A stretch of 64,000 bases of DNA, from contig OX031069.1 in NCBI GenBank assembly GCA_943736015.1, positions 40,148,728 to 40,212,727 on the forward strand. The letters run 5' to 3'. The notes under the pieces are model-generated. The model saw nothing but the letters and a program-made list of their open reading frames with translations. It had not been told where the DNA came from and did no database searches. The position numbers and the translations under genes were made by a program. Shown here piece after piece: positions 10,611-19,750 of this stretch. The first letter of the stretch is position 1, and every line of letters starts with the position of its first letter. The stretch comes from Tridacna crocea. Lineage: Eukaryota > Mollusca > Bivalvia > Cardiida > Cardiidae.

Positions 10611-10857
10611 CACTATCTTAGGGAGTGCTCAAATCCCTGAGTTTTCCGAAAGGCTCTATCTCCTGCTCGACGTCCACACTACCGATTCAACACTACAAAG
10701 AGATAGCGTTTTCTTCACTGAAGTAAATAAGGCCTGTATTGACCTTTCATTAAAAACCCCAGAAAAAAAACAACTGATAAACAGGCTAATAAATGCTGCA
10801 GGAGTGCTAGCCATGAAATCTGGTTTGAATATTCGTAGGACGACCTCAACTCGCTAG
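10603..10857 (+). pseudogene. Possible open frame split by the hAT-like insertion
   Basis: Downstream of the element an open frame of about 85 codons runs to a TAG at 10855-10857. It lacks an ATG at its beginning. The frame continues without a stop across the duplicated GGGACCCT into the other flank, where an in-frame ATG lies just upstream at about 2455. Removing the element would therefore give one frame of about 90 codons, or an exon starting at the AG of 'aatttcag'. I do not recognise the product: it is a mostly hydrophilic peptide with a leucine-rich patch near its beginning. Short and unsupported by any family match, so it may not be a gene. Confidence 0.25.
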
Positions 10858-11066
10858 ATGAAGTCATCACGAATACCCATGACAAAGCATCTACAGGTCT
10901 TTGTAGCTTGGCTATTGATGTGAATCCAAATTTTAAAAAAAAAATAAAACTTACTTATGAAATATTTCTGTGTGTAATACCTCTCAACCACAGACTTATA
11001 CTTATCAGAATCAAACTGACTTTCGTTTGTTACTTGCATCTCTGAGCATAGGGGAAGTGGGTGGAG

Positions 11067-11179
11067 GAAGATTCGGAACCATGAAGATTCGGCCCAACAC
11101 GAAATCTTGAGAAGATTCGGACCCAAGAAGATTCGGACCACCTACGAGAAGATTCGGCCCAAGGTAGAAGAAGATTCGG
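11067..11179 (+). repeat. Left cluster of GAAGATTCGG motifs (six copies)
   Basis: Exact GAAGATTCGG copies start at 11067, 11083, 11111, 11127, 11148 and 11170. Several continue as GGCCCAA or GGACCCAA. Spacing is irregular, 16-28 bp. Confidence 0.85.
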
Positions 11180-12580
11180 CCCAAATTTTGAGAACAGTAT
11201 TGTACAGGCGAGTTCCATATCTTGCAATTATACTTAATTTTTAATTAAAGGAGAATGCCCAATTTTAGGGTTACTTTGATACAGGTTCTGTCCACCTTTA
11301 TCGTCACGTAATGTATGTTTGCATACATATAAAGATGAAAAGAACAATTTTAAGTATTTGTAAATGATTATACGGTACATTATACAGTGTGAAGATAATT
11401 GAAGATTACAATAATTTTTTTCACAGTTTGATGATGAATGAAATAAAGGATTGTTAATGCAATTTTCACAGTTTGAAGGTGTATTTGCAGTACTTTTCAT
11501 ACATAAGCGATTTGTAATTGTATTGATGTATTATGAATGTTATGTATTGTTTTTCTCATGTGTCTATGTATTATAGATTTGAGAATAAAAAATATTTGTC
11601 TGTCTGTCTGTTTTAATAATTGTTGATATTGTCCTTTTTTTTTAAAAAAATGTTCTCATATGAGAGGGTAGATAAATTTGATGGTTAGTATTGTATAATG
11701 AATGTGCATCAGATTTATATATTACTATATGACCTGCTGGAGATCGTGATCAGATAACACAGAAGCAAAAATTTGATTAACTGAATGCACCGCTATACAT
11801 GTATTACATTTTCTTTCTTGCTATGTGTGATCTTATTATGTACATAAAAACATTTGCAAAAAAGGTTTTTATCTAGTTAGGACAAATACTGTCCGATATC
11901 ACGAATGTTTCAATTTCCAGACTGTAAGGGTTTTAACCTGACAACTCCGACTCTTAGAACACTGTGAACGTAGGCTTTTGAAAAGAAATTGGAAAAATGA
12001 GGAATTGTTTGTATTTTTTTTTCTCTCCTTTATCTACATCGTTCTCGTATGTTCTTGGGTGTCTTTAAGCATGGTACAATTTTCAAAAATCGTCTGCAAA
12101 TGTTACTCTCATGACCATAGTATGGGACATAAAGAAAGGGTGCATTCTGATCTAATCTACATACATGTATCATCTTTATAGGATCGCCAAATTACTGCTT
12201 GGTTTTTCAGAAAAATCCTAATCTAGTTACTGTTTTTAGTTAATTACATACTGTCGGGATTGTGACATTAGATCAGACTGCTTTAAATTGCAATTCCGAT
12301 ATTGACGCTACACCGCTTTGGTATGTCTGTGTGTTACTGCTTGGTTTGTTAGAAAATCTCCTAGAACCTAGTTCCTGTTTTTGGTTAATTACATATTGTA
12401 GAGAATGTGGCGCAAGATCAGACTGCAGTAAATTGCGATCCAATCTTGAAGACCAGATTGTAATTCTGTGTATTATGATGCTGAAGTACACTCTTCGCAA
12501 CGGCGAGTAAAACGGGGTGCAGGGTTTAATCTTATTACAGTGAGACACGCGTTATCACTTTGTTGAGTGTTATTATAGGG

Positions 12581-12718
12581 TTAATTCACGTTTTTGAGGT
12601 CGTTAACATTCGCAGAGGCCCGAAAAATGCTTTAACGCCCGAGTGCGAAGCACGAGGGTGTTTAAGTATTTTGAGGGCCTCTGCGAATGTTAACGACCGA
12701 AAAAAACGTGAATTAACG
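12581..12718. repeat. Long imperfect palindrome with GC-rich tip
   Basis: The left arm 'ttaattcacg ... ttaacattcgcagaggcc' is answered by 'ggcctctgcgaatgttaacg ... cgtgaattaa'. Arms are about 55-60 bp around a tip reading 'cgagtgcgaagcacg'. It belongs to a set of hairpins with a similar tip (see 21791, 41112 and 59451). Confidence 0.75.
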
Positions 12719-12720
12719 CT

Positions 12721-13443
12721 ATTATTGCATAAAGTAAAGGTATTCCAACAATAATTTGCACAGATAGCAAAAATATTTCCATAGAAATGCAAATAAGCGA
12801 ATTTCAAATGTACTGTACGCAAATGGGTCAAAACCGGAAGTCGGCAAAGAAGTTTTTGTTACGATTAGGAAAGGGCCGTTAGTCCTGTATGTCAGTCTTG
12901 ATTCTCTCGCAGTAAATACACTTTTATTGATTTTTAATACACGCTGGACTTATGTAGAATAAACTTGCACACATTTTGACGATTACAACTAGGATGAATG
13001 CGTGGATATAAATTTCTGTAACTGAAGGCGACAGAAGGTTCGATATACATCAAGCCAGGCGGACCGATCACGTTAAAAGTGGGTGGGATGTAGCTGCTTT
13101 AGGGTACATTTCACAGGTGAATTTTTGTTCAGATCTCGATTAATCTGAGATTCTCTGCAAAGGTTTGTTTGTGGTGTACTAATATCATCAAAGACATGCC
13201 ATGAAAAGGATCGAATATGGTACGAATTCCTACAGTTTGACGGTCGGAGTCTACAGAAAATCTGGCGAGGACAAACGTTGTTTACAAGGTAGGCCCGAAT
13301 CGAGGATATTGATAGTACAAACCCGGGCGTTAACGGCGCGTGAATTTACTGATTAACACACGTTTTCTCCCGTTAACCGCCCGATTTTTACCCGTTAATA
13401 CATGCTTAAAACGGCCCGAAAAGGCACGTTTTATGCAATAATG
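12721..13443. repeat. Segment bounded by ATTATTGCATAAA inverted repeats
   Basis: 'attattgcataaa' at 12721 and its complement 'tttatgcaataat' near 13431 bracket 0.72 kb adjoining the palindrome at 12581. The right part holds further cgttaa/ttaacg-rich sequence resembling the palindrome's arms. Probably one foldback-type element spanning 12571-13445. Confidence 0.45.
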
Positions 13444-14015
13444 TTGATTGACTTGGAGATGGTCTATATTTATGTTATCGTATTTTTCAAAGTTTTGATT
13501 TTTCTGAGAAAAAGTTATCTATCGGCTTTTTAACGTTTGTATGGCAATAAAGATTATGGAGAGATTGCTGGCAACGTTTTCTCCATTTCCTGAAATGTTT
13601 TATATCTCTTCAAAAGAATATCAACCATATGAGCCAGATTTAATTAATTTCTCCATTGCAAATGTTTTTTTTTTTTTTGACAATTTAGTCTACATTTTCA
13701 AAGTTGTAAAAAAGTTAATTAATGTCCGATGTCTTAATGTGCATAACATCATGAATGGAGAGAATTTGCTGGTGGCCTCCATGTTTCTTAAATTATCTTA
13801 ATTTTTTTTTTTTTTTTTTTATATATCCCTTGATAAATGTTAACTCTTGAGCTATATTAAATTGTCGACCCAAAATGTTTTGAAATTGACAAGTTTACAT
13901 CTTTCTCCTGTCTAACACTTTTGTTTGAAGAAGTAATAGGTAAAACCAATTAAAAGCATGTATTACTCAGTTACATGAAATTCACGACAAGAGTACTTTC
14001 TCCACGCCAAATAAA

Positions 14016-14297
14016 GTGCAAATAAAGTTCAAAGCCGATTTTTTTCAATATCTCAGTAAAATCGTTCCAGAACAAAGAGAAAATTACGCTCCTAAATTAT
14101 TCAAGCAAATAAAACATACAGTCAATAATACAAAAAAAAAAATTATGAAAACTGGTCCGAGTTCTCTCTATTTCTCAACGATCGGGTCCAATCTCCTAAA
14201 AAAAAAAATTAGAAGTACACCACTAAAATCAACTAATAATAGTGTTAGCAGAACACCTAATAATCGTAACGTTCTGCAAAACAATATGTGGGATTAG
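14016..14297 (+). other. Open frame of 94 codons, probably not a gene
   Basis: An open stretch with no family match, rich in Lys, Asn and Ser, and interrupted by A-runs. It lies inside the 11058-14485 element close to its right terminus. It could be the end of a decayed internal gene, but composition alone explains it. Confidence 0.2.
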
Positions 14298-14372
14298 TAT
14301 TACTATAAAGTTTAAGAATAATTAGTTTAATCAAGTTATTTTACTGATACAAACGATATAATATAACTTGGG

Positions 14373-14477
14373 CCGAATCTTCTCACCCTCGGGGCCGAAT
14401 CTTCTCACCTGCTGGGCCGAATCTTCTCGAAAATCGCTGGAAGGCCCTGGGCCGAATCTTCTTGGGTCCGAATCGTC
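14373..14477 (-). repeat. Right cluster of inverted GAAGATTCGG motifs (five copies)
   Basis: Complement copies (CCGAATCTTC) start at 14373, 14395, 14417 and 14452, plus CCGAATCGTC at 14468. Each is preceded by GGG or GGT. The cluster mirrors the one at 11067-11179. Confidence 0.85.
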
Positions 14478-14496
14478 TGACATCCAGGGGAAGCTA

Positions 14497-15129
14497 CTCT
14501 TTGAGACTGTAGATCTAGCCTAATTTACCGTCAACTTTAATAGCGACTACTTTCCAAAACGGAATGCATGTCTTTTGGCTTCATCATCGTTGATTAAAGA
14601 AAAAAAAAAAGAGAAAGAAAGAGACCTTGTCTACCGATATGCGTAAGAATTTTTAAAATATTTTTTCCGCTGATGATTTCACTTTTTTTTAAACAGTGGG
14701 GAAGAAGGGGGCTATCGACTGCAACAAGCAACTTTTGCCTAATCCGACACTGCTTTCAAGATTAATAGAATTGGTAACTTTCTATCCAAACAACTTATGT
14801 TTATATCCTTTGCGAAAATTTGCAGTGTGAAGGATGGTAAAAATTCTGCTTTAGCTGAAACACTTTTGAATAATTGACAGAACTAAAGCCCTGGTTTTCG
14901 TTTACAAGGGGAAAAAACTCATCCTGCAGAAAAAAGTTTTTCTTTTAGTTGTTACCGCTCTTTCGCCATTCACACGGACATTTGTAAACACTGATGAAAA
15001 CAAGCTGGCTCCTTTAAAAAAAAAAAGCCAGGAGAGATCAGCATCAAATAGTTTATTGGCTTACAATTTCAGTACATGTTGGTACATGTAAACAAAAAAG
15101 TAAAAAAGCCGCCGCGTAGAAACCGCATA
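14497..15129. other. No feature recognised
   Basis: Flanking sequence between the 11058-14485 element and the LTR element. It is AT-rich with purine-rich runs near 14600 and no convincing frame. Confidence 0.5.
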
Positions 15130-15133
15130 ATAT

Positions 15134-15369
15134 TGTTGTAAAATCAGACTTGCCTGTTTGTAACTGGTCCGCCTCCGAGGGTCACAAAAACTGCTAGTCG
15201 TCTTTTCTACAGGCAGATGCCGCTCAACAACAAAAACAAGGTACAGAAAACACGTCTTTTCACTTCGGCTTCTCGATATCGTCTGAGGCTACCTGTATGA
15301 CACGGGATTCTCCGGCGCTCACCGTGCACATGCGGGAATGGCTAAAGTCAAACCAGTCAAATTACCACA
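15134..15369 (-). repeat. 3' LTR (in element orientation)
   Basis: 236 bp beginning TGTTGTAAAATC and ending TTACCACA on the plus strand. Identical to 19751-19986 apart from position 15156. Confidence 0.93.
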
Positions 15370-15380
15370 TACTTCCCCAT
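15370..15380 (-). promoter_or_regulatory. Polypurine tract
   Basis: Read on the minus strand, ATGGGGAAGTA lies directly before the 3' LTR. This is the purine-rich primer for plus-strand DNA synthesis in LTR elements. Confidence 0.7.
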
Positions 15381-16236
15381 TTTGAAAAGCCCCATCTTAT
15401 ATAGAGTCTGTTAATGCAGCACCCTTGCAGAAGCCCAAGTCTGAAATTGCGGCTTGTCTAGGTGGATTTGGCCTGTTTCTCTACATACACGGCCATTAAG
15501 ATCTAAAACATTAATACTGATACTGGCTGAAAGGATCACTGACACAGGCATCACTTTCAGTCTGGCAATTAGGGCAGCAACTTCCCCTTTAAAGGTGGAA
15601 GTATTAATTCTAATTCCATTTCCAGGTATTAGAGCAAATCTTTTCCCACCAAAAATATGTCAAAACCTTCTTTCTTCTAGAAAATTCTTTTGGCTGGAAT
15701 GGGTCTTTTTCCCCGACAAAACCAAAATCACAGTTTGGAAAAGTCTCCATGAATTCCCTAGCCATAATGTAAGAGCCGGTTTATGTGTCCATGGTATGAC
15801 AAACAGCTGTTCATATGGCTTGAAGGCACTTTCTAGTTAAGTCACCTTTTTGCCTATTGCGTCCCCTTTTTCTTCTCTTAGGTGGACTACCAATAAAGGA
15901 CCTGCATCTCCCCTTCTAAGGATCCTCCCCCAAATCTTCTATAAACCCAAGTATCAGTAGTCTCTGAGCAGAGAAGTCGAGGCACGCATATCTCGCTTAT
16001 ATCTGCTACTGTACTGTTGTGAATCTTTTTCTCGTATATTTATAACCCATTTTTCTGGCGTCATTACTCATAAGACCCACTTTGTTTGGAGGTTTGCCAA
16101 CTACTGACCTCTGTTTGGGCTATCTACATGTACCAAAAGGCAGCTTAATAGCTCCTTCTACTAGTAATACCAACATCTTCTTTCACCCCCTGAATCCATT
16201 TCCCTGACTGGCATTCAGGTTGGGAGTGAGAGACAG
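15381..16236 (-). other. Non-coding 3' region of the LTR element
   Basis: Between the protease stop and the polypurine tract. On the minus strand, open stretches of about 60-80 codons occur near 15840-15660 and 15660-15430, but they lack start codons and I recognise no motif. There is no sign of the RT 'DD' box or of integrase zinc-binding residues. It could be decayed pol or recruited sequence. Confidence 0.6.
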
Positions 16237-17595
16237 TTACCTACATTTATTTGATCCTTCCCTTCTATCTGGGCAAGGATCTGACCTAGCTGATTTCTGC
16301 ACTTTTACACTCATGTCAATTCCCACATTTCTAATTGTCGGGATGACTAATTCAATTCCAATCACCTTCTTATGTTGAGTCTGAAGTACTTGGTCTACTG
16401 TTTCTGGATTCCTTTTCAACAGCTTAGAGTCTGCCAGAATGATGACAACCATACATGTCCAAAAGTACTTCTTCAGCTGCATCAAATTCAATGTCACTTC
16501 TCCATTTGGTGGTTCTTTTTTATGGAATAACCATTTCTGCAGGTATATGAATTTTTTCTCTTCTATCTGTTGACCACTGAGTGTCTTTTTGGTACCATTT
16601 TTATGTACTCTGTCAATTTCTATTCCAATGCTGTATTTCCAGTCCTGGTGTACTTTCTTATCGTTATTGCAGCCTCCACATGGGAGCTGTTCAGAACCAT
16701 CTGTACTTCTAAGCATTGTCTGTGGCTTATCATGGTCATTCTCTGATTTGTGCCTCCTGCTTATGCTATGGTGTGTCACAGATGTATTTATGGCACCTCT
16801 CAGTGGCTCTTTTTCCACTTTACTGGCTGTTCCAGGTAACATCAGGTCCATTTTACCGACTGGTTTAAGGATATCTTCATCTGTGTGTTTGAGTGAACAT
16901 TCGACCACTTTATCAGATTTAAGTTGTTCATGGACTGTCTCAATTACGAACACTCTTGATACCCTTGATCTCTCTCTATCTTTGCTGATTATCATTGGTA
17001 TCTTTTCCTCCTTTATTTGTAGGCAGGATTCTGACGAGTTGATATCAGTCTTCCTCTCATGTATTATGTCAAACCCTAACAGCATGTCATCTTCTATAGG
17101 AGCGACATAAATGTCCTCTTCAAATGCAGAGTGTCCCAGTTGAACATGCGTAGGACCCACAATGTAACCTTTGATACTCTCATCTCTCCCTGCAGCAAGT
17201 ATGATGGCACATCCTTTGATTGGGGGCTTTGGCTGTAGTTGATTATAAATCCTATCCGAAATTACTGTAACTTCAGCAGCTGAATCAACTATTGCTGTTA
17301 TTGGTAGAGATTGCACTTTGCAGGTAACTGTACAGGCTAAATGGGAATCAAGTCTACAGACAATGAATTGCTCCGTACAACTTTGATCTCCCTCTGTTGT
17401 TCCTTCAACATGAACTTGTTTAACACATGCGTTCAATTTTTCGCCATGTGTTTCACCTTTCTTTGAGTGTAACTCACTATCAGCAGTATCTGCCGGCTCT
17501 TCTTTGAGTCCAGCTACTCTGTTCTCAGTTTTCAGGCCATTCAATTCTGCTTGGGTTGAAGGCTGGCCTTCTCCCTCAACCCTTGGTCGTTTAAC
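16237..17595 (-). CDS. pro: Aspartic protease (Pro) frame of the LTR element
   Basis: A retropepsin-like protease that would cut the Gag-Pro polyprotein. The frame is open from 17634 to its stop at 16237 and overlaps gag in the -1 frame, so it is expected to be made by frameshifting at 17589-17595 rather than from its own start. The catalytic loop reads I-V-D-S-A-A-E-V-T-V-I-S, with the Asp codon at 17286-17284. DSA in place of the usual DTG/DSG also occurs in active retroviral-type proteases. A flap-like stretch follows about 35 residues on, and the hydrophobic LLGFDII block stands where the family has (I/L)LG.D. Beyond the protease some 250 residues are hydrophilic and unrecognised, with one hydrophobic patch (FWTCMVVIILAD); there is no reverse transcriptase. 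Confidence 0.8.
   Translation of the reverse strand, partial: VKRPRVEGEGQPSTQAELNGLKTENRVAGLKEEPADTADSELHSKKGETHGEKLNACVKQVHVEGTTEGDQSCTEQFIVCRLDSHLACTVTCKVQSLPITAIVDSAAEVTVISDRIYNQLQPKPPIKGCAIILAAGRDESIKGYIVGPTHVQLGHSAFEEDIYVAPIEDDMLLGFDIIHERKTDINSSESCLQIKEEKIPMIISKDRERSRVSRVFVIETVHEQLKSDKVVECSLKHTDEDILKPVGKMDLMLPGTASKVEKEPLRGAINTSVTHHSISRRHKSENDHDKPQTMLRSTDGSEQLPCGGCNNDKKVHQDWKYSIGIEIDRVHKNGTKKTLSGQQIEEKKFIYLQKWLFHKKEPPNGEVTLNLMQLKKYFWTCMVVIILADSKLLKRNPETVDQVLQTQHKKVIGIELVIPTIRNVGIDMSVKVQKSARSDPCPDRREGSNKCR
17534..17595 (-). promoter_or_regulatory. -1 programmed ribosomal frameshift signal (slippery site plus pseudoknot)
   Basis: In the gag frame the heptamer G TTA AAC occupies 17595-17589. 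After a 6-nt spacer (GACCAA), GGGTTGAG (17582-17575) can pair with TTCAACCC (17560-17553), 7 Watson-Crick pairs and one G-U. In its loop, AGGCCA (17569-17564) can pair with TGGCCT (17539-17534), giving an H-type pseudoknot with loops of 5, 3 and 13 nt. The gag stop lies in the last loop. GUUAAAC is an established slippery heptamer (equine arteritis virus). The shift moves from the gag frame to the pro frame. Confidence 0.85.
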
Positions 17596-18443
17596 GAGTC
17601 TGCTGTCTCGTGAAACCTTACAGATTTGTGCTGCTTAGGACAATCTTTCTTTATGTGGCCCACTTCATTACAGCTGTGACAAGTAGGCCTATCTGGGTCC
17701 CTTTCTGGCGACCTAGATCTATCCCCTTGTTCACTTTCTGATATGATGACAGTCTCTAATTCTTCTAATACTGTCACAACATGACTCATCTTCCCCTCCA
17801 GAGTAGTTATTCTTTCCTCTAACTCTGGTTTACTTGAAGCATCAACAGAGCATTCTTCACTTGCCTCTGTATCTGCATGGACTTGCCGGGTGGGATGTCT
17901 AACCTGTCCCGCATTCATCATTTTTGTAGTGTTTTGATTCCACACTACATGGCCTATTGCTTGCTCCAAGGTCTGTGGTTTCATATTTATTGCATAGTGA
18001 CTAGAATCAGTATCTATGCAACCTTGGCAAAATTTCAGAACAAGCTCATATTGTACGAGATGTTCAGGCATGTCTCTATAGGCCTTTGTGCCCAGGTGTG
18101 CCACTCTGTCTGCCCATTCATAAATGCTTTCATCACATTTTTGGCGCAGATTTACAAATTGCATCCTCAGCACGCTGGGAAGATCGGAAGAACTAAATCT
18201 TCTCTCTAGTCTTTGAACCAAATCAAAATATTCCAAATTTGGTTCCCTGTCCGTGATCATAGCAAAGTAGTCACTTGCTCTACCTTGCAGACACCAGCAC
18301 AAATTGTTTTTTCTTTCCCTTCCTGTCCACTGTTGTTCTTCAGCGAAGGTAGAAAATTTTACGAAAAATGATGGCCATGAACCAGTGCCATCGTAGCTGA
18401 TGTGCCTTGGAACCGTTACTGGTTCATAGAACAAATCATGTCT
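17541..18443 (-). CDS. gag: Gag, capsid and nucleocapsid part
   Basis: Structural protein of the retroelement, about 300 residues ending with a TGA at 17543-17541. The N-terminal part has the W-x2-F-x2-F ... L-x-G-x-A pattern of Ty3-type Gag capsid proteins. A predicted coiled-coil-like stretch lies around residues 203-232. A CCHC zinc knuckle, C-x2-C-x4-H-x4-C (CHSCNEVGHIKKDC), sits at residues 252-265 and would bind RNA. An Arg/Ser-rich segment precedes the knuckle. No ATG opens this frame; it is in the same frame as the upstream helix-hairpin-helix region and is separated from it by a single TAA (18446-18444). The natural start is therefore probably the ATG at 18929, with the TAA either a mutation or a readthrough codon. 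The last part overlaps the protease frame. Confidence 0.85.
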   Translation of the reverse strand, partial: RHDLFYEPVTVPRHISYDGTGSWPSFFVKFSTFAEEQQWTGRERKNNLCWCLQGRASDYFAMITDREPNLEYFDLVQRLERRFSSSDLPSVLRMQFVNLRQKCDESIYEWADRVAHLGTKAYRDMPEHLVQYELVLKFCQGCIDTDSSHYAINMKPQTLEQAIGHVVWNQNTTKMMNAGQVRHPTRQVHADTEASEECSVDASSKPELEERITTLEGKMSHVVTVLEELETVIISESEQGDRSRSPERDPDRPTCHSCNEVGHIKKDCPKQHKSVRFHETADSLNDQGLREKASLQPKQN

Positions 18444-18929
18444 TTATGCATTGCAGTCATCAACCCAATTAGTTTTGCGGCCGACACTATAAGCATCTCT
18501 GGCAGTATACTGTGAATAGAACGAGTTATTTGATCTCCGTTCATGATCTCCAAAATATGGACTGCCATAGGCACCAATTATTTGTGAAGGGTAGTGAGCC
18601 ATTGGTGAGAGAACACTTTGATGAAAATGATATGGGGCTCTATCATTTTCATTTAAGTACATAGACCGATTTAATTGACCATGACGTTCACATGTTTGCC
18701 GTCTTGAATCCTTTTGAACCTCTTTATTAGATGGCTCGTAAGGTCTAAAGTCTATCCGGTTTATCAATTCATCTGTGAGTCTGAGTCCTCGAATAGATCG
18801 AAGCTCTTCTAAATCTATATTTCCTTTCTCCTCCCTCCTTTTCAAAATTTCAGCAGCGAGGTGCTCTCCAATTCCTGGCAGAGCTAGTAATTCACGCCCC
18901 AAACAATAATTTATTAGTACCTTGTCCAT
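18444..18929 (-). CDS. Gag N-terminal region with ComEA-type helix-hairpin-helix
   Basis: Starts at the ATG 18929-18927 (the frame is open a further 13 codons upstream without ATG) and stops at TAA 18446-18444, 161 residues. Residues about 13-60 read as a helix-hairpin-helix of the ComEA kind: E-L-L-A-L-P-G-I-G-E-H-L-A-A-E-I-L-x-R-R, then a D-L-E-E-L-x-S-I-R-G-L second hairpin. Such domains bind DNA or RNA non-specifically. The rest is polar, rich in Ser, Tyr, Asn and Arg, without recognised motif. The frame continues after the stop straight into the capsid part of Gag, which argues that both are one polyprotein. An HhH module is unusual in Gag. Confidence 0.75.
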   Translation of the reverse strand: MDKVLINYCLGRELLALPGIGEHLAAEILKRREEKGNIDLEELRSIRGLRLTDELINRIDFRPYEPSNKEVQKDSRRQTCERHGQLNRSMYLNENDRAPYHFHQSVLSPMAHYPSQIIGAYGSPYFGDHERRSNNSFYSQYTARDAYSVGRKTNWVDDCNA

Positions 18930-19731
18930 TTTAAGATGATCTAGCTTTTGAATGTAAATGAAAGCCAAAATTATGCGCGATAAAAATCACCATTTGTTCA
19001 TAATTGTTGACATGGATAATCAACAGCTAGATGTATCAAAAGACTGAAATTTTCAATTATCTGCTTTTTGTACTAAGTCAGAAAATTGTTCACTTCCCCT
19101 TTAATTGATAGGAAAAGTGTAGCAGTTCCCCTTTAACACTTACTCTATTTCATAAGAGAGAGGTCAGCAATTTCCCTTTAAAAAGTGGAAAGCTGTAAAT
19201 AAATGTTTCAAATTAGATCTATGTTTCCACTGAAAAGCCGGAAACTAGTTATTTTCACTTTTGGTTAGTCGAAAATAAAATTGAAACAACTGAGTTATTA
19301 TTTTCACTTTCAATTAGTCGAAAATAAAGAACACCCTCAACCAGCGACAGTCAATTGACCCTACAACAATTTGGGCAAATATTGCAAATCCAAATGTTGA
19401 ACTGAGGCAATGGAAAAAGCAAATTATTAAGTTGCTATTGCCACAATGTTTTCAACTGTTGGCAAGAGGGGTAACCCTGTAAAACGATTCAGACAAACAA
19501 AAAAAAAAATCGTTCAAACTGTGTTTTACTACTAATGCCAGCAGTCAAAATTCAGAAAAAACGATATCAAAATTGAAACATACAATTAATTATGCAATTA
19601 GATGGACATAAATAATTTTGAAAACAGCATTCAAATTCAGCGGGAAACCCCACCCACGTGACAAATGGACGCCGCCTCAAAACAACAAAAGAAAACACAA
19701 TAATGCAAACAATTCTCCGCAAATGCGATCC
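18930..19731 (-). other. 5' leader of the LTR element
   Basis: About 0.8 kb between the primer-binding site and the first ATG of gag. No long frame. It contains two similar copies, about 70 bp apart, of 'gtcgaaaataaa' with 'ttattttcactttnnnttag' (near 19250 and 19310). Packaging or internal-entry signals would be expected here but cannot be identified by eye. Confidence 0.5.
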
Positions 19732-19749
19732 GAATTGCTCGCAGCGCCA
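19732..19749 (-). promoter_or_regulatory. tRNA primer-binding site
   Basis: One base after the 5' LTR (minus strand) the sequence is TGGCGCTGCGAGCAATTC. It starts TGG, complementary to a tRNA CCA tail, and lies exactly where reverse transcription is primed. I could not assign the tRNA. Confidence 0.65.
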
Positions 19750-19750
19750 C

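Larger units (their letters stand above)
11058..14485. mobile_element. DNA element with clustered GAAGATTCGG terminal motifs
   Basis: AGGGGAAG occurs at 11050-11057 and 14486-14493, giving a candidate 8-bp target duplication. Just inside, six copies of GAAGATTCGG lie at the left end and five copies of its complement (one with a mismatch) at the right end. The extreme ends match imperfectly (13 of 18 positions by eye). The interior has no transposase frame. It contains a (TCTG)n run near 11600, a palindromic repeat at 12581 and AT-rich filler. Superfamily unknown; an 8-bp duplication would suit hAT. Confidence 0.6.

Noticed and set aside
15454-15840. 128-codon plus-strand frame in the LTR element's 3' region
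   Set aside because: Opposite to the element's transcription, no recognisable motif, composition like the surrounding sequence.
16589-17110. 173-codon plus-strand frame, rich in Ser, Cys and Leu
   Set aside because: Exactly antisense to the protease frame, which has recognisable motifs; this is a shadow of it.
17877-18209. 110-codon plus-strand frame
   Set aside because: Antisense to the capsid part of Gag; no motif of its own.
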